Positions 9,303-17,784 of a stretch of 64,000 bases of DNA are shown one piece after another. Below the pieces are notes generated by a model. It was not told where the DNA came from, ran no database searches, and saw only the letters and a list, made by a program, of their open reading frames with translations. The stretch comes from Endobacterium cereale. GTDB taxonomy: Bacteria > Pseudomonadota > Alphaproteobacteria > Rhizobiales > Rhizobiaceae. The translations under genes were made by a program, and so were the position numbers. The stretch is taken from NCBI RefSeq assembly GCF_009617585.1, contig NZ_WIXI01000051.1, forward strand, positions 186,001 to 250,000. The letters are read 5' to 3'. The stretch's first letter is position 1; every line of letters begins with the position of its first letter.

Positions 9303-10283
9303 CTACGCCACTTCCAGTTCAGTTGTCTTCACCGCGCAAACCCTCTTCTTTCCAGCCACACCGGTGCAAGCGATGCTGTCACGTATCTGCTGGCGCAGCC
9401 AGGCATTGGCGCGGTCGCCATCGGCGTGGTTAGCCCACACCATGCTGACCGCCGGAAAGCTCAGGGGCACCGGTAGCGGGCTGACCTCCAGCCCGAGCAG
9501 CGGCGCATAACGCTCGGCAATCCGGCTCGGCACCGTCGCGATGACCGGGCTGATCTGCGCCGCCGAGAGAACCGACATGTAACCGGGCGCCGCCGTCACC
9601 ACGTTCAGTTCGACGCCCGCCAGATCCAGCGCATCCTTGATGCAACCCTGCAATGTCTCGTTCTGGGTGATCGTCGCATGTTCAGCGGCCAGATAGTCAT
9701 CGATCTCGATCGGGTTCGACAGCGAAAGCAAGGCCGGATTGTAGCAGGAGGCGAATTTTACATCGTAGAGCGGCTCGAATGAGCGTCGGCTGGTTTTTGT
9801 ATAGGTGCAGCCGACCGCGAGATCGATACTGCCATCCTCCAGCGAAGGCTCCATCGCCTCATAGGGAAAAACGCGTGCCAAAACCTTGATGCCGGGCGCC
9901 AGCTTTCGCAGCCGCGCCGTGAGGTCGGGGATCAAAAGCAGCTCGATTTCCGGCGACATGGCAATGCGAAACGTCCGCTCCTCGGTGGCGGGATCAAAAG
10001 CGAGGCCACCCGTCAGCGCCAGTTGCGCCTGCCGCAAGGCCTGTCGCACCGGCACCGCAAGGCTGCGGGCGCGCGCCGTCGGCTGCATCACCTGCCCCAC
10101 GCGGATGAACAACTCGTCCTGCAAAAGCACCCGCAACGTCGAAAGCGAATGGCTCATCGCCGGCTGCTGGATTTTGAGCCGCTTTGCGGCCTTGGTCACA
10201 CTGCCCTCGGAGATCAGCGCGTCGAAGGCGACGAGAAGATTGAGGTCGAAGGAGCGTAGATTGAAATGATCGATAGTTGCCAT
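9303..10283 (-). CDS. LysR family transcriptional regulator
   Basis: 326 residues. A winged helix-turn-helix occupies residues 8-67 (LNLLVAFDALISEGSVTKAA, then QQPAMSHSLSTLR), and the substrate-binding domain spans about 92-300. The recognition helix and the phrase QDELFIRVGQ place it in the NodD-like branch of LysR regulators. It is divergent from the metallo-beta-lactamase gene with 89 bases between the two starts, the classical arrangement in which a LysR protein controls its divergent neighbour and itself. The effector is unknown. The last 25 residues are polar and extend past the usual domain end. Confidence 0.9.
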   Translation of the reverse strand: MATIDHFNLRSFDLNLLVAFDALISEGSVTKAAKRLKIQQPAMSHSLSTLRVLLQDELFIRVGQVMQPTARARSLAVPVRQALRQAQLALTGGLAFDPATEERTFRIAMSPEIELLLIPDLTARLRKLAPGIKVLARVFPYEAMEPSLEDGSIDLAVGCTYTKTSRRSFEPLYDVKFASCYNPALLSLSNPIEIDDYLAAEHATITQNETLQGCIKDALDLAGVELNVVTAAPGYMSVLSAAQISPVIATVPSRIAERYAPLLGLEVSPLPVPLSFPAVSMVWANHADGDRANAWLRQQIRDSIACTGVAGKKRVCAVKTTELEVA

Positions 10284-10372
10284 GAGCCGGATCGATTTGA
10301 TTGCTGATAGGCCGATACATACGTGCTCTGCAGGTCAGTTCAAGACCATCCAACCTTTATCTGGAGCTTTCC

Positions 10373-11347
10373 ATGCAGACCCGTCGCGACCTTCTGAAAT
10401 CCTCCGCCGGCATCGCCCTTGCAGCAAGTGCCATGACCGCTCTGCCTTCCGTCGTCTTTGCCAGAGCGCCGGTCGTCGGCAGGCAGGCGGCGAGCTTCTA
10501 TCGGCTGAAACTCGGCAGTTACGAGATCACCGCGCTCTCCGACGGCACGGTCAAGCTGCCGATGTCGAAAATCTATCGCAACATCGCGGAACAGGATGCG
10601 GAAGCCTATCTCACAAACCATTTCCAGTCAGGCGAAAGCGAGACCTCGGTCAACGCCTTCCTCGTCAATACCGGTGACCGGCTCGTCCTCATCGATGCAG
10701 GTACCGGCGATCTGCTAGGACCGGCGCTTGGTAAGCTCGTCGCCAATATCGAGGCCTCCGGCTACAAGACCGCACAGATCGATCATGTCATTCTCACCCA
10801 TATCCACGCCGACCATTCCGGAGGTCTGGTCATCGACGGCAAGCGTGTTTTTGAAAACGCCATCCTGCATGTGAACGCGCGGGAAGCAGAATTCTGGCTG
10901 AAGGCCGATGCAGCAGCCAAAGCGGACAAGGTGCTCGGCCCGCAGGTCGCGCAGGCCGAAAAATGCGTCGGCCCTTATGTCGAGGCAGGCAAGTTTGAGA
11001 CCTTTGGCGATAATGCGGCACCGATCCCCGGCTTCGGCTCGGTTCTGCATGCCGGCCATACGCCCGGCCATAGCGGCATAATCGTCGAGAGTGAGGGCGA
11101 AAAAATCATCTTCTGGGGCGACATCGCCCATGGCGCCGTTTTGCAATACGACCAGCCGGAAGTCACGGTGGATTTCGACGTCGACCAGAAAGAGGCCGCC
11201 AAGGCCCGTGCCATCGCCTTTGCGGACGCGGCAGACCGGAAATATCTGGTAGCAGGCGCACACCATGCCTTTCCGGGCATCGGCCATGTGCGTCGGGATG
11301 AGACCAATTACGAATGGGTGCCGCTGGTCTATAAAGCCACGTACTGA
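10373..11347 (+). CDS. Tat-exported MBL-fold metallo-hydrolase
   Basis: 324 residues. The N-terminus MQTRRDLLKSSAGIALAASA is a twin-arginine signal ending near VVFA at residue 30, so the enzyme is folded before export to the periplasm. The zinc ligands are present: HIHADH (143-148), HTPGHSG and GDIAH, with HH near the C-terminus. This is the lactonase-like branch of the family; acyl-homoserine lactone, aryl ester or other lactone substrates are possible. Start ATG 10373 has GGAG at 10362-10365 and begins directly at the Tat signal. It is divergent from lysR, which probably regulates it. Confidence 0.85.
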   Translation: MQTRRDLLKSSAGIALAASAMTALPSVVFARAPVVGRQAASFYRLKLGSYEITALSDGTVKLPMSKIYRNIAEQDAEAYLTNHFQSGESETSVNAFLVNTGDRLVLIDAGTGDLLGPALGKLVANIEASGYKTAQIDHVILTHIHADHSGGLVIDGKRVFENAILHVNAREAEFWLKADAAAKADKVLGPQVAQAEKCVGPYVEAGKFETFGDNAAPIPGFGSVLHAGHTPGHSGIIVESEGEKIIFWGDIAHGAVLQYDQPEVTVDFDVDQKEAAKARAIAFADAADRKYLVAGAHHAFPGIGHVRRDETNYEWVPLVYKATY

Positions 11348-11354
11348 ACCGGAA

Positions 11355-11380
11355 CGGGCACCGTTCTACGACGGTGCCCG
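11355..11380. terminator. Hairpin between convergent genes
   Basis: Ten-base arms CGGGCACCGT / ACGGTGCCCG with a six-base loop, placed between the stops of the MBL gene and the MFS gene. There is no strong T run on either side, so termination efficiency is uncertain. Confidence 0.55.
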
Positions 11381-11387
11381 CATAGAA

Positions 11388-12701
11388 TCACGCCAGCGAA
11401 ACATCCTTGGTTTCGGCATCAATCATCAGCGCTGCCGCAGCAGCAACCACAAGCAGACCGGCGAAGATGCCGATTGCCAGAACCAGCCCATCGGAAATTA
11501 CCAGCGCCATCAGCGATGGTGCGAGCAGACCGGCAAGACGCGCCATCGCCCCCGCCGCCCCCATGCCGGTGGCACGCGAGGCTGTCGGATATAGCTCCGG
11601 CGTATAGGCGTAAAGTGCGCCCCATGTCCCGAGAAGCGCGAAGCTCATCAGCAACAAAGCGGCGCCGATCATGAGGTCGCCGTTGCCGACCACGAACAGT
11701 AGGCAGCCGAGCGCTGACAACAGGCAGAAGGTCACCAATGTCGGTCGCCTGCCCCATGCCTCGACACCATAGGCAGCCAGAACATAACCCGGCAATTGCG
11801 CCAGCGCGACCAGCACGAGGAACCCATAACCGCGCACGAAACCAAAACCATCGGCCGCCAGTTTCGGCGGCATCCAGGTGAAGACACCGTAATAGGAAAT
11901 CGACACGAGGAACCAGATCGCCAGCATCATGATGGTGCGTTGACGCAGTCTTGGCGAAAACAGGCCGACACTTTTCACCACAGGCGGCGGCGTGAGGCTG
12001 ATCTCCGGCCCCATTTCCGGTTTGCCGTTACCTCTCAATATATCGTTGATAACCCGCTTCGCCTCTTCCCCGCGCCCGCTGCGCAAAAGATATAGCGGCG
12101 ATTCCGGTACCAGAAATCGTAAGCCAATGCCCAGAATGGCCGGCACGGCGTTGATGGCGAGAATATAACGCCAGCCATCTTCCAGCCCGGCAAGGCTGGT
12201 AGCCCATGCCGTCAACGCAACGATCAGCGTGCCGAGCGCCCAGAAACCCTCAAGCATAACCAGCCAGCGACCACGGTTTTTGGCGGGCAGGAACTCGGCC
12301 ATCATCGCGTAATCGACCGGCAAGGTCCCACCGACGGCAAAACCGGTCAGGAAACGCAGCACGATCAGGCTGGTGAAATCAGGAGAAAAGACCGCCAGAG
12401 TGCCGAAAATCGCATCACAGCAGACGGTGAAGATCAGCACACGGCGACGGCCATATCGATCCGCCAGCTTGCCGCAGACGGCAGCGCCGATCAGCATGCC
12501 GAGAAAAAACAATGTACCGGCCTGTAGCGCCTGCGGCACCGTCAAACCAAAACTTTTGGCAATCGAGGCGGCAGTGAAACCCACCGCCAGAACCTGCATC
12601 GCATCCGCCGTCCACACGAGGCCGAAAATACCGAGCAGGCGGCGCTGGTAGGCACCCGTTCCTGCTCGATCCAAAGCCGCTTCGATGGAAATTCCCGTCA
12701 T
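11388..12701 (-). CDS. MFS transporter, SV2/NiaP-like sugar porter branch
   Basis: 437 residues with twelve predicted membrane helices. Signature motifs are GKLADRYGRRRV in the 2-3 loop and PESPLYLLRSGRGEEAKRV between helices 6 and 7. The segment YTPELYPTASRATGMG near helix 10 is typical of the NiaP / aromatic-acid / sugar porter branch. The substrate is probably a small organic acid or vitamin precursor but cannot be set from sequence. The frame is open to 12764; ATG 12701 is preferred because GGAGGGG lies seven bases before it. It follows the GNAT gene at 12782 on the same strand. Confidence 0.85.
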   Translation of the reverse strand: MTGISIEAALDRAGTGAYQRRLLGIFGLVWTADAMQVLAVGFTAASIAKSFGLTVPQALQAGTLFFLGMLIGAAVCGKLADRYGRRRVLIFTVCCDAIFGTLAVFSPDFTSLIVLRFLTGFAVGGTLPVDYAMMAEFLPAKNRGRWLVMLEGFWALGTLIVALTAWATSLAGLEDGWRYILAINAVPAILGIGLRFLVPESPLYLLRSGRGEEAKRVINDILRGNGKPEMGPEISLTPPPVVKSVGLFSPRLRQRTIMMLAIWFLVSISYYGVFTWMPPKLAADGFGFVRGYGFLVLVALAQLPGYVLAAYGVEAWGRRPTLVTFCLLSALGCLLFVVGNGDLMIGAALLLMSFALLGTWGALYAYTPELYPTASRATGMGAAGAMARLAGLLAPSLMALVISDGLVLAIGIFAGLLVVAAAAALMIDAETKDVSLA

Positions 12702-12781
12702 TCCAAAGCCCCTCCGGCGTGCATTATCCGTCGGCGACGTTTCGCCTGACGTGATGCGCGGCAAGATTTAGAGGGTTTGTT

Positions 12782-13297
12782 TTACGGGCGCCAGCCGATT
12801 TTGCCTTTCAGCCGTTCGGTCAGGTCGGATGCCATGGGCACGATCAGCACGCGGCCGGGATCAACCGGGCCTGGAAACTCCAGCGCGCCATAGGGCACCT
12901 TCTCGAAACCCAGCGGCATGTAATAGGGCGGATCGCCGACAAGGATCACGCCTTCCGAACCCTTACGCCGCGCTGCCTCGATGGCAATGCTCACCAGTTC
13001 CCGACCGATGCCCATGTTCTTGTGGGAGGGCCGCACGGCCAGAGGCCCGAGCATATGCGCCTTCACAGCTCCGGCCAGTACCGGCGTCATGCGCACGGAA
13101 CCGATTGTTTCACCGTAATCGGTGCAGACGAAGGAAAGCGACCGGTCATGCGGCCCCTGTTCGCGGATGCGTGCCGCCGCCTTGACGAAACGGCCGGGAC
13201 CAAAAGCCTCGGCATTGATCAGTTCGATGACGTCATCATGCGATGCGTCTTCCGTCAGGTATACGAGGTCGTGCTTTGCGAGGATTTGCGGAGCCAT
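12782..13297 (-). CDS. GNAT family N-acetyltransferase (YhbS-like)
   Basis: 171 residues. Motif A reads LGPLAVRPSHKNMGIGRELV at about residues 82-101, and the end motif GDPPYYMPLGFEKV is characteristic of YhbS-type acetyltransferases. ATG 13297 is chosen as the first ATG; the frame could extend to a TTG at 13336 but without a better ribosome-binding site. A short GACGCTT/AAGCGTC hairpin (13348-13364) lies in the upstream region shared with the divergent glutathionyl-hydroquinone reductase gene. The acceptor substrate is unknown. The gene ends 80 bases before the start of the MFS gene on the same strand. Confidence 0.82.
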   Translation of the reverse strand: MAPQILAKHDLVYLTEDASHDDVIELINAEAFGPGRFVKAAARIREQGPHDRSLSFVCTDYGETIGSVRMTPVLAGAVKAHMLGPLAVRPSHKNMGIGRELVSIAIEAARRKGSEGVILVGDPPYYMPLGFEKVPYGALEFPGPVDPGRVLIVPMASDLTERLKGKIGWRP

Positions 13298-13556
13298 GGT
13301 GAACCGAAGCCGTAGAGAAAAGAGCGGACAGGACAAGTGATCTCGTTGACGCTTGATAAGCGTCTTGTCGAAAGATCAGCGTCGTCGCAGGGCTCTTGGC
13401 TGGGTCATTAATGTGTGGTTCCCGAAAATTGTGAAATGCCGGTTAGCAGGTTTTTTTTCGTCCGTCCAATGTAAAAACACAGCGTTCGCAATTTCACGCC
13501 TCGATATCCGCGACGGTTGGCGTATCTACACCTGAAAGGCAACGAGGGATTTCATT

Positions 13557-14546
13557 ATGGGCATGCTCGTCGACGGTAAGTGGCAGGACGTGTGGTACGA
13601 CACCAAGGCCACCAAGGGTCGGTTCGAACGATCACAATCCCAGTTCCGCAACTGGTTGACGGCGGATGGTACTGCCGGTCTCTCCGGTACGAGTGGCTTC
13701 AAGGCCGAACCCGACCGCTATCACCTCTACGTTTCCCTCGCCTGTCCGTGGGCGCATCGCACGCTGATCTTTCGCAAGCTGAAAAAGCTCGAAGACCTGA
13801 TCTCGGTCTCCGTTGTTGATTACCTCATGCTGGAAAACGGCTGGGAGTTCAAAAAACCGGCGGGTGCAACCGGCGACGATCTCTATGGCCTCGACTACCT
13901 CTACCAGATCTACCTGAAGGCCGATCCGACCTATTCCGGCCGGGTAACGGTGCCGGTTCTGTGGGACAAACAGCAGCAGACCATCGTCTCCAACGAGAGT
14001 GCCGAAATCATTCGCATGTTCAACACCGCCTTCGACGGACTGACAGACTCGACGGATGATTTTTACCCGCAAGCGGCACGCAAAGACATCGATGCGCTGA
14101 ACTCCACCATCTACGCAGCGGTCAATAACGGCGTCTATCGTGCCGGTTTTGCGACCACACAGGAGGCCTATGAAGAGGCCGTCGTCAAACTATTCGAAAC
14201 ACTGGACATGCTGGAACAACGGCTCTCTTCAAGCCGCTATCTGTTCGGAGATAGGACCACGGAAGCCGACTGGCGGCTGTTCACCACGCTCGTGCGTTTC
14301 GATCCGGTTTATGTCGGCCATTTCAAATGCAATATCCGCCGCATCGCCGACTACCCCAATCTCTCGGGCTATCTGCGCGATCTCTATCAGCAGCCGGGTA
14401 TCGCCGACACGGTCAACATGGAGCATATCAAGGGCCACTACTACCGCAGCCACAAGACGATCAACCCGACCGGAATCGTGCCGGCCGGGCCTGATATCGA
14501 CCTTTCCCTGCCCCACACACGCGAAAGTGTAGCGAAGGCCAGATGA
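13557..14546 (+). CDS. yqjG: Glutathionyl-hydroquinone reductase (GST family, YqjG/PcpF type)
   Basis: 329 residues. The thioredoxin-fold domain carries LACPWAHR with the catalytic Cys at residue 63, and VPVLWDKQQQTIVSNESAEI is the cis-proline and gamma-glutamyl binding block. The helical C-terminal domain holds the YVGHFKCNIRRIADYPNL motif. These enzymes use glutathione to reduce glutathionyl-hydroquinones, which protects cells from quinone by-products. Length and motifs are complete. GAGGGA precedes the ATG. The 259-bp upstream gap holds an AT-rich promoter-like stretch (13430-13490) but no operator I can defend. A weak GCCCG/CGGGC hairpin (14551-14563) follows the stop. Confidence 0.92.
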   Translation: MGMLVDGKWQDVWYDTKATKGRFERSQSQFRNWLTADGTAGLSGTSGFKAEPDRYHLYVSLACPWAHRTLIFRKLKKLEDLISVSVVDYLMLENGWEFKKPAGATGDDLYGLDYLYQIYLKADPTYSGRVTVPVLWDKQQQTIVSNESAEIIRMFNTAFDGLTDSTDDFYPQAARKDIDALNSTIYAAVNNGVYRAGFATTQEAYEEAVVKLFETLDMLEQRLSSSRYLFGDRTTEADWRLFTTLVRFDPVYVGHFKCNIRRIADYPNLSGYLRDLYQQPGIADTVNMEHIKGHYYRSHKTINPTGIVPAGPDIDLSLPHTRESVAKAR

Positions 14547-14576
14547 TGGCGCCCGAACCGGGCAGCAAGGTTTTGA

Positions 14577-14735
14577 TCAGTTGAGCGCGACGCGCGACTT
14601 GCGGCGGCGCGCCAGTTCCTCTCTCGCTTCTTCCAATGCCAGACCTATGAAATAGGCCAGCATCACCTCATGTTCCTGCACTGCCAGCTTGTGCGTCGCC
14701 ATCAGGTGGTCGATCGCCATTTCGATTTTACTCAT
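14577..14735 (-). CDS. Small hypothetical protein, 52 residues
   Basis: The peptide begins MSKIEMAIDHLMATHKLAVQ and continues as one long predicted amphipathic helix ending EEAREELARRRKSRVALN. It is acidic in the middle and basic at the end, with no signal peptide. GGGGAGCT lies before ATG 14735, a good ribosome-binding site, whereas the frame upstream of that has none. This supports a true small gene. It lies between the convergent yqjG gene and the upstream NUDIX gene on the same strand. No family is recognised. Confidence 0.55.
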   Translation of the reverse strand: MSKIEMAIDHLMATHKLAVQEHEVMLAYFIGLALEEAREELARRRKSRVALN

Positions 14736-14824
14736 ATCCAGCTCCCCGTTTATTAGGACATGATGATCAACGAAAGATGCAGTTGCAAGCAACCAGCAGG
14801 TGAACATGTATCAGCTTAAATATC

Positions 14825-15313
14825 CTACCAGTAGTCTTCAACTTTCGTTTCGCCGGATAATTCTTTCAAACGCTTCAAAGTTGAATTGGTCACGCCTTCC
14901 GGCAAAGCGTCTATCGAGTAAAAACCGCTCTCCGCTATCTCCTTGTCAGGTAAACGCACGGAAAACTGTTTAACATTGACACGATACAAAAGAACATGAT
15001 CGCGTTTACTGGCATTTTTATTGAAATAGGTTGAAAAAAGCTGGGGAACTCCAAGAATTTCGAGATTTCCTTCTTCGCGAAGTTCTTTAGCGAGCGCCGC
15101 CCGCACGGTTTCACCTCGCTCCACACCGCCACCGGGAAGATACCAGCCCGGCAAATAAGTATGGCGCACGAGAAACACCCTGCCCTCCTCATCGAAACAG
15201 GCGGCCCGCACCCCCAGCGTCATGCTGCGTGTCAAAAGAAAATAACGATGCAGCAGCCACACCATGATCCGTGTGCTTTTACGGGAAATTTCCGGGACGC
15301 CTTCATCACTCAT
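14825..15313 (-). CDS. NUDIX hydrolase
   Basis: 162 residues. The Nudix box lies at about 62-84 (GGVERGETVRAALAKELREE, then GNLEIL). Two positions depart from the GX5EX7REUXEEXGU consensus: the Arg is Lys and the final Gly is Asn. The catalytic glutamates remain, so activity is likely. The leader HTYLPGWYLPGGG is typical of small NUDIX proteins acting on nucleoside diphosphate derivatives. The base composition is visibly richer in A+T than the neighbours, which may mean recent transfer. It diverges from the metallophosphoesterase gene, with 41 bases between starts. Confidence 0.82.
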   Translation of the reverse strand: MSDEGVPEISRKSTRIMVWLLHRYFLLTRSMTLGVRAACFDEEGRVFLVRHTYLPGWYLPGGGVERGETVRAALAKELREEGNLEILGVPQLFSTYFNKNASKRDHVLLYRVNVKQFSVRLPDKEIAESGFYSIDALPEGVTNSTLKRLKELSGETKVEDYW

Positions 15314-15354
15314 ACGCTTGCTCCTTGGGCCGGACGGCCCTATGTCATGACCCC

Positions 15355-16323
15355 ATGTACAGGTTCGCGCATATTTCCGACATCCATCTCGGGCCGCTTC
15401 CGCAGTTAACCTTGCGCGAGCTTTTTTCCAAGCGGATAACCGGCTTCATCAACTGGCACCGCAACCGGCGCAAGCATCTGCTTGTCAACACGCTCGACCT
15501 GCTCCTCAGCGATATACGGGACCATCATCCCGACCACCTGATGATTACCGGCGACCTCGTCAATCTTGCGACCGAGATTGAAATCCGACTTGCGGGTGAG
15601 TGGCTGGAAAGCGTCGGCGAACCGTTGGCCACAACTGTCGTGCCGGGCAATCACGATGCCTATGTACCCGGCGCCCACGACAAGTCGGTGAGGCGCTGGT
15701 ACCCATTCATCGCCGGTGACGACAGTCCAAAAGACTGGCCGGACGACGACCACGTTTTCCCGACCTACCGTCAGCGCGGACCGATCGCCATCATCGGCTG
15801 CTCCACCTCCCTGGCAACGCCACCCTTTTCCGCTACCGGTTTCTTCAGCTCGCGTCAGGCCCGCGAAACGGTGGAGCTTCTGAAAAAGGCGGGCGAGGAA
15901 GGCCTTTTCCGTGTCGTCCTCATCCACCATCCGCCGATCAGGGGCGCAGCGGCGCGCCACAAGCGCATGATCGGAATACGCCGCTTCAACGCGGCCATGT
16001 CCATGGGCGGTGCCGAACTTATCCTGCACGGGCACACCCATCTCGACACCGTACATTTCCTGAAAACCCATAGTGGTGGGCAGATACCGGTCGTCGGCAT
16101 TGCATCGGCCTCGCAAGGCCCGGGCGGCCACAAACCGCGAGCCGCTTACAATCTCTTCACGCTGACCGGCGAACCCGGTACATGGAACCTGATCTGCGAA
16201 CGGCACGGCCTGACCGAAACCGCCGATGCGATTGCACTCGACCACACGCGGCTATTTTACGGACACGACCCGAGGGAAACGCCCGTTCCGATGCCACAAG
16301 TGGTGCCGCTGCCATCATCATGA
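15355..16323 (+). CDS. Metallophosphoesterase (calcineurin-like, class III phosphodiesterase type)
   Basis: 322 residues. All five metal-binding blocks are present: SDIHLG (8-13), GDLVN, GNHDAY, the HHPP histidine pair, and HGHTH. The arrangement resembles the CpdA-type cyclic-nucleotide phosphodiesterase or UDP-diacylglucosamine hydrolase branch. No signal peptide is visible, so it is cytosolic. ATG 15355 is chosen because the protein then begins MYRFAHISDIHLG, the normal family start; upstream sequence in frame has no homologous character. Substrate unresolved between cyclic nucleotides, phospholipid precursors and other diesters. Confidence 0.87.
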   Translation: MYRFAHISDIHLGPLPQLTLRELFSKRITGFINWHRNRRKHLLVNTLDLLLSDIRDHHPDHLMITGDLVNLATEIEIRLAGEWLESVGEPLATTVVPGNHDAYVPGAHDKSVRRWYPFIAGDDSPKDWPDDDHVFPTYRQRGPIAIIGCSTSLATPPFSATGFFSSRQARETVELLKKAGEEGLFRVVLIHHPPIRGAAARHKRMIGIRRFNAAMSMGGAELILHGHTHLDTVHFLKTHSGGQIPVVGIASASQGPGGHKPRAAYNLFTLTGEPGTWNLICERHGLTETADAIALDHTRLFYGHDPRETPVPMPQVVPLPSS

Positions 16324-16409
16324 CAGCCTGGCGAAAGCCAGAAATGTTTTTATATCGCAAATTCTCCCCATTCGCCTGCCAGTTTGCCACTCCAACGCAT
16401 CGGACGGAC

Positions 16410-16877
16410 ATGACACTGCAGCCAGACCTGACGGACATCAGACGTGACCTCGTCTCCCTTTTGCCGCGGCTTCGACGCTTTGCGCTGGCGCTCTGTGGGC
16501 AACCGGACATGGTCGACGAACTGGTCGGGGATGCCTGCCTGCTTGCGGTCTTGAAGGCACCGCATTTCGAAAGCGGCAGCCGGCTTGAAAGCTGGGCTTT
16601 TTCACTGATCCATTCGGTCTGGCTGGAGCAATCGAAGAAACGTAAACAATCGAGCGACGAGGCTGCTGCCCATAACGGCTTTGCGGGATATCACGCCATC
16701 CTCGACCTCCCGGACGGCACTGCGACAAGCTTCCTTCTGGTCTGCGTCGAGGACCATACCTACGCGGAATCGGCGGCCATCCTTGGCATTGCAGCCGAAA
16801 CGGTCGCCGCCAATGTCGTGAGCGCACGCCGGCATTTTTCCGCCCAAGTCGCCGACAATGCGGAGCGGAGAGCCTGA
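16410..16877 (+). CDS. ECF-type RNA polymerase sigma factor, short and divergent
   Basis: 155 residues. Region 2 is recognisable but degenerate ([20 protein letters not shown], then ESWAFSLIHSVWLEQSKKRK). Region 4 is clearer (VEDHTYAESAAILGIAAETV, ending SARRHFSAQV), a helix-turn-helix for -35 recognition. The start ATG 16410 gives the normal ECF beginning; the frame is open to 16182 but the extra sequence has no sigma character. It overlaps the start of the next gene by one base (TGATG), and that gene encodes a membrane protein with an anti-sigma-like N-terminus, so the pair is a typical sigma/anti-sigma unit. Confidence 0.75.
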   Translation: MTLQPDLTDIRRDLVSLLPRLRRFALALCGQPDMVDELVGDACLLAVLKAPHFESGSRLESWAFSLIHSVWLEQSKKRKQSSDEAAAHNGFAGYHAILDLPDGTATSFLLVCVEDHTYAESAAILGIAAETVAANVVSARRHFSAQVADNAERRA

Positions 16878-17710
16878 TGCCCTCCTCCCAGACTGTGAGC
16901 ATCGATTCGCGCCTCTCTGCCGCTCTCGACGGCGAACTCAACGACGCCGACAGAACAGAGATGGAAGCCTTGCTGGCCGGCAATGATTTGCAGGCGCGCG
17001 ATGCGCAGGAGACACTGCGCCGCGGCAATGAGTTTGGCCTGCATGCCTTTGCCGAGGTTCTTCGCGAGCCGGTTCCACTGACCTTGGTGCGCACCATCAA
17101 GACGGCGACACCACCGCGCAAGGCGGTCCGCCTGCCGCAGGCGCAACGCCCGGAACTACCGTTCAAGCCGACGCGCCGTCAGGCGATCATAGGCTGCGTC
17201 ATGGTTGCGCTCTTTGCCGGCGGTATCGGCTACATGATCGGCAGCCGCCCGCAGATGCAGACTTTTGCCGATCTCGCCATGCCGGTCACCAGCGGCTGGC
17301 TGGAAGATATCGCCACCCATCACAGGGTCTTTTCCCGCCAAACCGATCACCTCGTTGAAGTGCCGGCATCGGACAGCCCGCATCTCGTTGATTGGTTGAT
17401 GGCGACCACCGGCGTCTCCTTCCGCGTTCCCGACCTCAGCGCCGACAAGCTTGAGTTTCTCGGTGGCCGCCTGTTTTCCGCAGCCGGCAAACCCGTCGGC
17501 CAACTCGTCTATCGCGACGAGGACGGTGCCATCATTTCGATCTGCTTTGCCCGCAATCTCGTCGGCAACGATCAGAACATGGCCGAACAGATCCGCGACG
17601 ATATCGGCTTGATCGCCTGGCATCGCGATCAGACAGATTACGTCGTCACCGGCGCCTCCTCCGATGCCAATCTGGACAGTATCGCCGCCAAGGTCGCCGG
17701 CCGCATCTGA
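16877..17710 (+). CDS. Transmembrane anti-sigma factor
   Basis: 277 residues. The N-terminal 60 residues (DSRLSAALDGELNDADRTEM) look like the anti-sigma domain that binds ECF sigma factors. One membrane helix follows at about residues 97-118 (AIIGCVMVALFAGGIGYMIG), and the remainder is periplasmic, with no Cys/His zinc motif visible in the sigma-binding part. The layout is cytosolic sigma-binding domain, helix, extracytoplasmic sensor. It is coupled to the sigma gene by a TGATG overlap. The signal sensed is unknown. A strong bidirectional terminator follows 20 bases after the stop. Confidence 0.78.
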   Translation: MPSSQTVSIDSRLSAALDGELNDADRTEMEALLAGNDLQARDAQETLRRGNEFGLHAFAEVLREPVPLTLVRTIKTATPPRKAVRLPQAQRPELPFKPTRRQAIIGCVMVALFAGGIGYMIGSRPQMQTFADLAMPVTSGWLEDIATHHRVFSRQTDHLVEVPASDSPHLVDWLMATTGVSFRVPDLSADKLEFLGGRLFSAAGKPVGQLVYRDEDGAIISICFARNLVGNDQNMAEQIRDDIGLIAWHRDQTDYVVTGASSDANLDSIAAKVAGRI

Positions 17711-17730
17711 AGCCTCATTCACCTAATGAC

Positions 17731-17766
17731 AAAACGGCCCGGGATTGCTTCCGGGCCGTTTTGTTT
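17731..17766. terminator. Bidirectional rho-independent terminator
   Basis: Twelve-base perfect arms AAAACGGCCCGG / CCGGGCCGTTTT around an eight-base loop, with T runs on both strands. It serves the anti-sigma gene on the plus strand and leuA on the minus strand. Confidence 0.9.
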
Positions 17767-17784
17767 AGGTTTGACTTCGAAGGA

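Noticed and set aside
13348-13364. GACGCTT-GAT-AAGCGTC hairpin between divergent genes
   Set aside because: Seven-base arms with no second copy or T run; could be an operator but evidence is too thin for a feature.
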